Positions 5,294-10,627 of a DNA stretch of 10,627 bases are shown here, piece after piece; within the stretch, counting starts at the first letter, position 1, and each line of letters starts with the position of its first letter. The DNA comes from an uncultured Lachnospiraceae bacterium (GTDB lineage Bacteria > Bacillota > Clostridia > Lachnospirales > Lachnospiraceae): positions 1 to 10,627 of the forward strand of contig CADBOW010000213.1 of the NCBI GenBank assembly GCA_902796375.1, read 5' to 3'. The notes beneath the pieces are model-generated. The model was given only the letters and a program-made list of their open reading frames with translations. It was not told where the DNA came from and did no database searches. Both the position numbers and the translations under genes were made by a program.

Positions 5294-8134
5294 TTACAGC
5301 ATCTTCTTCAGATACCGTCCCGTATGAGATTTTCTGTTTTTGGACACCTGCTCCGGCGTCCCGGCAGCAACCACGGTCCCGCCGCCGTCACCGCCCTCGG
5401 GTCCCATATCTATGATATAATCCGCCTGTTTGATCACATCCAGATTGTGTTCTATGACGATCACCGTATTTCCGCCGTCCGTCAGTCGCTGCAGGATATC
5501 CAGCAGCCGCTGTACATCCGCAAAATGAAGTCCGGTGGTGGGCTCGTCCAGGATATAAATGGTCCGGCCGGTGCTGCGTTTGGAGAGCTCCGTGGCCAGC
5601 TTGATCCGCTGGGCCTCGCCTCCGGACAGGGTGGTGGAAGGCTGTCCCAGCTTGATATATCCCAGCCCCACATCCCGCAGGGTTTCCATCTTCCGCTTCA
5701 CGGAGGGCACCGCATCGAAGAAGCCGCAGGCCTCATCCACTGTCATATCCAGAACCTCATAGATGGTCTTCCCCTTGTACTTCACCTCCAGCGTTTCGCG
5801 ATTATACCGCTTTCCGCCACAGACCTCACAGGGCACATAGATGTCCGGAAGGAAATGCATCTCTATCTTGATGATACCGTCTCCGCGGCAGGCTTCACAG
5901 CGTCCCCCGGCAACATTGAAAGAGAAACGCCCCTTGCTGTAGCCGAAGGTCTTCGCATCCCTGGTTCCCGCGAACAGATCCCGGATCTGATCAAACACGC
6001 CGGTATAGGTGGCAGGATTGGATCTGGGAGTCCGCCCGATGGGGGACTGGTCGATATCGATCACCTTGTCCAGGTCGTCATACCCTGTAATGGCATCATG
6101 CTTTCCGGGCTTCACTCTGGCCCGGTTCAGATCCCGGAGCAGACGCTTCTTCAGAATCTCGTTGATCAGAGAGCTTTTGCCGGAGCCGGAGACTCCGGTC
6201 ACGCAGGTAAAGATACCCAGCGGGATCTCCACATCAATATTCTTCAGATTATTCTGCCTTGCACCGTGGATCTTCATCCAGCCCGCAGGCTCTCTCCGCT
6301 CCTTCGGCACCTGGATCACCCGCTGATGTGACAGGTACTGTCCCGTAACGGATTCCTTGCATTTCATGATATCCTCTGCCGTTCCGGTGGCTACGATCTC
6401 TCCTCCGTGCACCCCGGCGCCGGGGCCCACATCCACGATATAATCCGCCGCCCGCATGGTATCCTCATCATGCTCCACCACGATCAGTGTATTTCCCAGG
6501 TCCCGGAGATGCTTCAGGGATGTGATCAGCTTGTCATTATCCCTCTGATGCAATCCGATGCTGGGCTCGTCCAGAATATAGGACACGCCCACCAGCCCGG
6601 ACCCGATCTGGGTCGCCAGGCGGATCCGCTGTGCCTCTCCGCCGGACAGGGTCCCGGTGGCCCGGCTGAGGGTCAGATAATTCAGTCCCACATCCGACAT
6701 GAACCGCAGCCGCGCCTCGATCTCCCGCAGGATCTGTTCACCGATCATATTCTGCCGGTCCGTCAGCTCCGTGGTCTCAAAGTATTCCCGCAGCCGGTCG
6801 ATGGACATCTCCGTGATATCGAAAATGTTCTTGTCTCCGATGGTCACCGCCAGAGACGCCGGCTTCAGACGTTTCCCGCCGCAGGCCTCACAGGGGATCA
6901 GCGTCATGTATTCTTCATATTCCGCCCGCATGGCTTCGGAAGAGGTCTCTCTGTACCGCTGCTGGCAGTTCTTAAGAAGTCCCTCGAAGGGATAAAAGAA
7001 AACGTTCTTTCTGGACCGCTGGCTCTCATAATAGACCTTGACCCGTCGTCCCTTCGTACCGTTCAGGATCACATCCCTGGCCTCCTCGGACAGCTCTCTC
7101 CAGGGCGTATCCAGGGAGAATTTATACTCCGTGGCAAGGGCTTCCAGCAGGGAATGGCCGTAGCTCTTCCTGTCTCCGCTGCTCTGCCAGCCGATCACGC
7201 CGATGGCTCCCTCATTCAGGGAACGGGTCTTATCCGGGATCATCAGATCCGGATCAAACTCCTGCTTGAAGCCCAGTCCCGTACAGACCGGGCAGGCTCC
7301 GAAGGGATTGTTGAAGGAGAAGGAACGGGGTTCGATCTCATCGATGGAGATCCCGCAGTCCGGACAGGAGAAGCTGTCCGAGAAGGTCATGTCCTCTCTG
7401 GTTCCGTCCCCATGGATCACATCGATCTTCACGATACCGTCCGACTGCTTCAGCGCCGTCTCCAGGGATCCTGCCAGTCGAAGTCCGATATCCTCCCGGA
7501 TCACCAGACGGTCAACTATGATATCGATATTATGCTTCTTGTTCTTCTCCAGCCGGATCTCCTCATCCAGATCATATTGATTCCCGTCAATGATCACCCT
7601 GGCAAATCCGCTTCTTTTTGCCCGCTGCAGCAGCTTCTCATGCTCACCCTTCCTTCCGCGGACCACCGGGGAAAGCACCTGAAATTTGGTTTTCTCCGGC
7701 AGCGTCATGATACTGTCCACCATCTGGTCCACCGTCTGCCGTTCGATGGTCTTGCCACAGTTGGGACAATGGGGTACTCCCACCCGGGCAAACAGAAGGC
7801 GGAGATAATCGTAGATCTCCGTAACCGTTCCCACGGTGGATCTGGGATTTCGATTGGTGGATTTCTGGTCTATGGAAATGGCCGGAGAAAGGCCGTCAAT
7901 CTTGTCCACATCCGGTTTGTCCGCCTGTCCCAGGAACATTCGGGCATAAGAAGAGAGGGACTCCACGTAACGTCGCTGTCCCTCTGCATAGATCGTATCA
8001 AACGCCAGGGAGGATTTCCCGGAGCCGGAAAGCCCCGTAAAAACGACAAACTGATTCCTGGGGATCTTCAGATCCACATTTTTCAGATTGTGCTCCCTCG
8101 CACCCTGGATCGTGATATATTTTATATCCTTCAT
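5294..8134 (-). CDS. uvrA: Excinuclease ABC subunit A
   Basis: UvrA is the damage-recognition ATPase of nucleotide excision repair; a UvrA dimer loads UvrB at lesions. The 946 residues match the usual length (about 940-960) and hold two ABC modules. The first has Walker A GLSGSGKS (34-41), signature LSGGEAQRIRLATQIGSGL near 495 and Walker B YILDEPSIGLH near 521. The second has Walker A GVSGSGKSS near 645, signature LSGGEAQRIKLATEL near 831 and Walker B YILDEPTTGLH near 861. Zinc-binding cysteine pairs are present: CPDC...CPVC in the first half, CEAC...CEVC around the IKIEMHFLPDIYVPCEVC stretch in the second, and extra CxxC pairs (CPNC, CEAC). GAGGAA lies six bases before the ATG. The gene follows uvrB in the same direction after a 106-base spacer with its own promoter and LexA box, so it should be expressed both by readthrough and independently under SOS control. 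No defect is visible. Confidence 0.98.
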   Translation of the reverse strand: MKDIKYITIQGAREHNLKNVDLKIPRNQFVVFTGLSGSGKSSLAFDTIYAEGQRRYVESLSSYARMFLGQADKPDVDKIDGLSPAISIDQKSTNRNPRSTVGTVTEIYDYLRLLFARVGVPHCPNCGKTIERQTVDQMVDSIMTLPEKTKFQVLSPVVRGRKGEHEKLLQRAKRSGFARVIIDGNQYDLDEEIRLEKNKKHNIDIIVDRLVIREDIGLRLAGSLETALKQSDGIVKIDVIHGDGTREDMTFSDSFSCPDCGISIDEIEPRSFSFNNPFGACPVCTGLGFKQEFDPDLMIPDKTRSLNEGAIGVIGWQSSGDRKSYGHSLLEALATEYKFSLDTPWRELSEEARDVILNGTKGRRVKVYYESQRSRKNVFFYPFEGLLKNCQQRYRETSSEAMRAEYEEYMTLIPCEACGGKRLKPASLAVTIGDKNIFDITEMSIDRLREYFETTELTDRQNMIGEQILREIEARLRFMSDVGLNYLTLSRATGTLSGGEAQRIRLATQIGSGLVGVSYILDEPSIGLHQRDNDKLITSLKHLRDLGNTLIVVEHDEDTMRAADYIVDVGPGAGVHGGEIVATGTAEDIMKCKESVTGQYLSHQRVIQVPKERREPAGWMKIHGARQNNLKNIDVEIPLGIFTCVTGVSGSGKSSLINEILKKRLLRDLNRARVKPGKHDAITGYDDLDKVIDIDQSPIGRTPRSNPATYTGVFDQIRDLFAGTRDAKTFGYSKGRFSFNVAGGRCEACRGDGIIKIEMHFLPDIYVPCEVCGGKRYNRETLEVKYKGKTIYEVLDMTVDEACGFFDAVPSVKRKMETLRDVGLGYIKLGQPSTTLSGGEAQRIKLATELSKRSTGRTIYILDEPTTGLHFADVQRLLDILQRLTDGGNTVIVIEHNLDVIKQADYIIDMGPEGGDGGGTVVAAGTPEQVSKNRKSHTGRYLKKML

Positions 8135-8165
8135 ATGTGCTTCCTCTTACCTGTAAGATGCACAT

Positions 8166-8194
8166 ATTATAACAAAAGTCTGTGGAAAGTTCAA
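8166..8194 (-). promoter_or_regulatory. Strong promoter of uvrA
   Basis: The minus strand has TTGAAC (plus 8189-8194), a 17-base spacer and a perfect TATAAT (plus 8166-8171), with TGT just before it as an extended -10. Transcription would start about 8159, giving a leader of roughly 25 bases that includes the uvrA ribosome binding site. It is one of the best promoters in the window. Confidence 0.75.
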
Positions 8195-8195
8195 T

Positions 8196-8229
8196 ACATT
8201 TTCGAACATACTTTCGGTCTCGAAAATGT
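8196..8229. repeat. Inverted repeat between uvrB and uvrA, overlapping the LexA box
   Basis: ACATTTTCGA (8196-8205) and TCGAAAATGT (8220-8229) are perfect 10-base inverted arms around a 14-base loop. The structure starts 11 bases after the uvrB stop and covers the LexA box. The minus-strand RNA has no T-run after it (ATTGAACTTTCC), so it would be at most a weak uvrB terminator or a 3' end stabiliser. Confidence 0.55.
8203..8216. promoter_or_regulatory. LexA (SOS) box upstream of uvrA
   Basis: CGAACATACTTTCG matches the Firmicutes LexA/DinR consensus CGAAC-N4-GTTCG at nine of the ten fixed positions, with one G-to-T change in the right half. It sits eight bases upstream of the uvrA -35. uvrA is a classic SOS gene in Bacillus and relatives, so LexA repression relieved by DNA damage is the expected control. 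Confidence 0.7.
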
Positions 8230-8240
8230 CACTCCGAAGG

Positions 8241-10247
8241 TCAGTCCAGATCCCGCAGGGTCTCCTTCAGCTCCTTGATCTCATCCCGAAGCTGTGCCGC
8301 CAGCTCGAAGTTCAGCTCCGCCGCCTCGCGGTTCATGCGTCGGGTCAGACGGTCGATCTCCTTCTTCAGCTCCTTCCGGGACATCTGATCCGGATCCTCC
8401 TTTGCAAACCGGGCTCTTCTTCCGGCCGCTGCCTTCTCATCCTCCACACTTGTGGTGATCAGCTCTCTCACCGCCTTCCGGATGCTCTGGGGCGTGATCC
8501 CGTTCGCCTCATTATACGCCTCCTGCAGCTCACGGCGTCGATTGGTCTCATCGATGGCATATTTCATGGAATCCGTCATGGTATCCGCATACATGATCAC
8601 GTGGCCGTCCACATTTCTGGCCGCACGGCCGATGGTCTGCACCAGAGAGGTTCCGGACCGGAGGAAGCCCTCCTTGTCCGCATCCAGGATGGCCACCAGG
8701 GTGATCTCCGGGATATCCAGACCTTCCCGCAACAGATTGATCCCCACCAGCACATCAAAAACACCCATGCGCAGATCCCGGACGATCTCCGTCCGTTCCA
8801 GCGTATCGATATCGGAATGCAGATATTTTACCTTAACATCCATGCCCCGAAGATAATCCGTCAGCTCCTCTGCCATGCGCTTGGTCAGTGTCGTCACAAG
8901 CACCTTGTGGCCTGCGGAGGTTTCCTTCTGAATCTCCGTATAGAGATCATCGATCTGTCCCTCCACCGGTCTCACGTCGATGGGCGGATCCAGAAGCCCG
9001 GTGGGCCGGATGATCTGCTCCGTCCGAAGCTCCTCATGCTCTTCCTCATAGGGTCCCGGCGTGGCGGATACATACATGATCTTATCGATCCGTTCCTCAA
9101 ACTCCTCAAAATTCAGGGGTCGGTTGTCCATGGCCGAAGGCAGACGGAAGCCGAAATCGATCAGCGTCTGCTTCCTGGCCTTGTTTCCTCCGAACATCCC
9201 CCGTACCTGGGGAAGGGTCATATGGGACTCATCCACTATCAGCAGGAAATCATCGCCGAAGAAATCCATCAGTGTATCCGGCGGATCCCCGGGCTTGCCC
9301 CCTGCCAGGATCCGTGTATAGTTCTCGATTCCGGAGCAGACCCCGGTCTCCCGGAGCATCTCGATATCAAATTCGGTCCTCTCCCGGATCCTCTGTGCTT
9401 CCAGCAGCTTATCATGGGCCTTGAACCAGGCCACCCGCTCCTCCAGCTCCTCCTCGATCTCCTTCAGGGCACGCTCCATCTTCTCCGGCGCGATCACATA
9501 ATAGGACGCAGGGAAGATTGCGGAGAAATTCACATTCCGTTTTACTTCTCCGGTCAGAGGATCGAACTCCGAGATCCGGTCGATCTCATCTCCGAAGAAC
9601 TCGATCCGGAGGGCATCTTCATTGGTATTCGCGGGAATGATATCCAGCACATCCCCCTTGACACGGAAGGTGCTACGCTTGAAATCCATTTCATTTCTCG
9701 TGTACTGCATATCGATCAGACGGCCGATCAGCTCATCCCGGTCCAGCTGCATCCCGGGCCGGAGTGAAACCATCATGGACTTGTAATCCTCCGGATTACC
9801 GATGCCGTAAATGCAGGACACGGAGGCCACAACGATCACGTCCTTCCGCTCGATCAGCGCCGCCGTGGCACTGTGACGGAGCTTATCGATCTCGTCATTC
9901 ATGGAGGAATCCTTGGCGATATAGGTATCGCTGGAGGGTACATACGCCTCCGGCTGATAATAATCATAGTAGGACACAAAATACTCCACGGCATTGTCCG
10001 GGAAAAATGCCTTCATTTCCCCGTACAGCTGTGCAGCCAGGGTTTTATTATGGGATATGATCAGCGTGGGCTTGCCCAGGGCTCGGATCACATTTGCCAT
10101 GGTAAAGGTTTTGCCGGAACCGGTGACTCCCAGCAGAGTCTGGCTCTTCTTTCCGGACCGAAAACCCCGGACCAGTTCTTCAATGGCCCGGGGTTGATCG
10201 CCCGTTGGTTCATATGGAGCTTCAAGATGAAATACGGTATCTGACAT
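8241..10247 (-). CDS. uvrB: Excinuclease ABC subunit B
   Basis: UvrB is the helicase-like subunit of nucleotide excision repair: UvrA loads it onto damaged DNA, it verifies the lesion, then recruits UvrC to make the cuts. The 668 residues are full length. Seen in order: the start FHLEAPYEPTGDQPRAIEEL, Walker A GVTGSGKT (40-47), the damage-probing beta-hairpin region YYDYYQPEAYVPSSDTYI (93-110) and following, the interaction domain, VDESH (338-342) as motif II with the MTLPQVRGMFGG stretch, SATPGPYE near 394-401, QTIGRAARNVDGH near 535-547, and a C-terminal UVR motif (about 625-660) that contacts UvrC. AAGGAG lies five bases before the ATG and overlaps the stop of the GH13 gene upstream. No promoter or LexA box stands immediately in front of uvrB here, so its promoter must lie inside or beyond the GH13 gene. 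uvrA follows in the same direction. Confidence 0.98.
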   Translation of the reverse strand: MSDTVFHLEAPYEPTGDQPRAIEELVRGFRSGKKSQTLLGVTGSGKTFTMANVIRALGKPTLIISHNKTLAAQLYGEMKAFFPDNAVEYFVSYYDYYQPEAYVPSSDTYIAKDSSMNDEIDKLRHSATAALIERKDVIVVASVSCIYGIGNPEDYKSMMVSLRPGMQLDRDELIGRLIDMQYTRNEMDFKRSTFRVKGDVLDIIPANTNEDALRIEFFGDEIDRISEFDPLTGEVKRNVNFSAIFPASYYVIAPEKMERALKEIEEELEERVAWFKAHDKLLEAQRIRERTEFDIEMLRETGVCSGIENYTRILAGGKPGDPPDTLMDFFGDDFLLIVDESHMTLPQVRGMFGGNKARKQTLIDFGFRLPSAMDNRPLNFEEFEERIDKIMYVSATPGPYEEEHEELRTEQIIRPTGLLDPPIDVRPVEGQIDDLYTEIQKETSAGHKVLVTTLTKRMAEELTDYLRGMDVKVKYLHSDIDTLERTEIVRDLRMGVFDVLVGINLLREGLDIPEITLVAILDADKEGFLRSGTSLVQTIGRAARNVDGHVIMYADTMTDSMKYAIDETNRRRELQEAYNEANGITPQSIRKAVRELITTSVEDEKAAAGRRARFAKEDPDQMSRKELKKEIDRLTRRMNREAAELNFELAAQLRDEIKELKETLRDLD

Positions 10248-10252
10248 GAATT

Positions 10253-10258
10253 CTCCTT
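10253..10258 (-). promoter_or_regulatory. Ribosome binding site of uvrB, touching the GH13 stop codon
   Basis: The minus strand reads TAAAGGAGAATTCATG: the TAA stop of the GH13 gene (10258-10260) supplies the first A of AAGGAG, and the uvrB ATG follows after five bases. This compact joint fixes the uvrB start and suggests the two genes share an mRNA. Confidence 0.75.
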
Positions 10259-10627
10259 TAGCTTAGTTCACATACATAGATTACGGCCGACATTTTCGGA
10301 ACCACCACGGACATCTGATTATTCTGGGTGATCACCGTCTGGGAATCGATGGAATAGCCTTCCTCCGTGGTCAGCATGATCCGCCGCATGGTGCGGTTGT
10401 TGGGCACACCCAGATGCCGGATGTGCAGTTTCAGCCTCTTATCGGAGTAATCATTGTTCAGCACAACGGCCACTGCCTGATTCCGTGTAAAACGCCCGTA
10501 GGCGATGCATTTGAATTCCGTATGCAGGAATACCAGAGAGCCTCGCATCAGGGCCGTGTACTGCTTATGGATCCGGATCATCTCCCGATGGAAATTGATC
10601 AGATCATGATCCTCAAAGCCCCAGGGA
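10258..10627 (-). CDS. C-terminal end of a GH13 alpha-glucan hydrolase (alpha-amylase/neopullulanase type), runs off right edge
   Basis: The open frame enters from the right edge and gives 122 residues before the TAA. It begins PWGFEDHDLINFHREMIRIH and continues KQYTALMRGSL. This is the junction after the GH13 catalytic barrel, where family members read ...PWG.ED..LI.FHREMI.IRK..PALRRG.... The rest is the beta-sandwich domain C, with VAVVLNNDYSDKRLKL and a final strand VVVPKMSAVIYVCEL. The catalytic residues are upstream, outside the window, so the exact activity (alpha-amylase, neopullulanase, cyclomaltodextrinase or oligo-1,6-glucosidase) cannot be decided. No signal peptide can be judged. 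The gene ends 10 bases before uvrB in the same direction. Confidence 0.88.
   Translation of the reverse strand, partial: PWGFEDHDLINFHREMIRIHKQYTALMRGSLVFLHTEFKCIAYGRFTRNQAVAVVLNNDYSDKRLKLHIRHLGVPNNRTMRRIMLTTEEGYSIDSQTVITQNNQMSVVVPKMSAVIYVCELS

Noticed and set aside
6407..8278. A 623-codon open frame on the plus strand opposite uvrA, and similar long plus-strand frames at 5324-6331 and 8226-9767 (opposite uvrB)
   Set aside because: Both sense genes are full-length, with all catalytic motifs. The antisense translations show no recognisable domain and biased, repetitive composition. Long open antisense frames are common opposite genes with strong codon bias.

Overview
The window looks like chromosomal DNA from a moderately GC-rich, spore-forming Clostridia member, most likely Lachnospiraceae. 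This rests on gene content: a type III glutamine synthetase, a SleB-type cortex hydrolase domain with choline-binding-like repeats, uvrB-uvrA gene order, a Firmicutes-type LexA box and a single-domain alarmone synthetase. The assignment is inference; no rRNA or other marker is present. I see no phage, IS, CRISPR or tRNA signal.

Layout. On the minus strand, reading leftwards from about 2281, a good promoter and a strong 5' leader hairpin precede a GtrB/DPM1-like glycosyltransferase, a GtrA-family membrane protein (4-base ATGA overlap) and the N-terminal 273 codons of glnN, which runs off the left edge. The glnN ribosome binding site touches the gtrA-like stop codon, so the three genes probably share a transcript. 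Upstream of them (2304-3782, minus) is a secreted protein with wall-binding-like repeats and a C-terminal SleB/CwlJ-type hydrolase domain.

The 373-base gap 3783-4155 is not empty. On the minus strand it holds a 34-codon remnant of a 1-phosphofructokinase (PfkB family) start, with its ribosome binding site and a candidate promoter still in place. It also holds a separate promoter for the hydrolase gene and a plus-strand promoter for the next gene.

The only clear plus-strand gene (4156-5226) is a (p)ppGpp-synthetase-domain protein with a long C-terminal extension of unknown role. It converges on uvrA, and a long two-part hairpin fills the space between them.

The right half is the nucleotide excision repair pair uvrB (10247-8241) and uvrA (8134-5294). 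A LexA box and a strong promoter lie between the two genes, so uvrA probably has its own SOS-responsive promoter. uvrB follows, by only 10 bases, the C-terminal end of a GH13 alpha-glucan hydrolase that enters from the right edge.

Most of the window is ordinary core genome. The parts that merit a second look are the small non-coding and broken elements: the PfkB remnant, the leader hairpin in front of the glycosyltransferase, the uvrB-uvrA spacer, and the C-terminal half of the alarmone synthetase.
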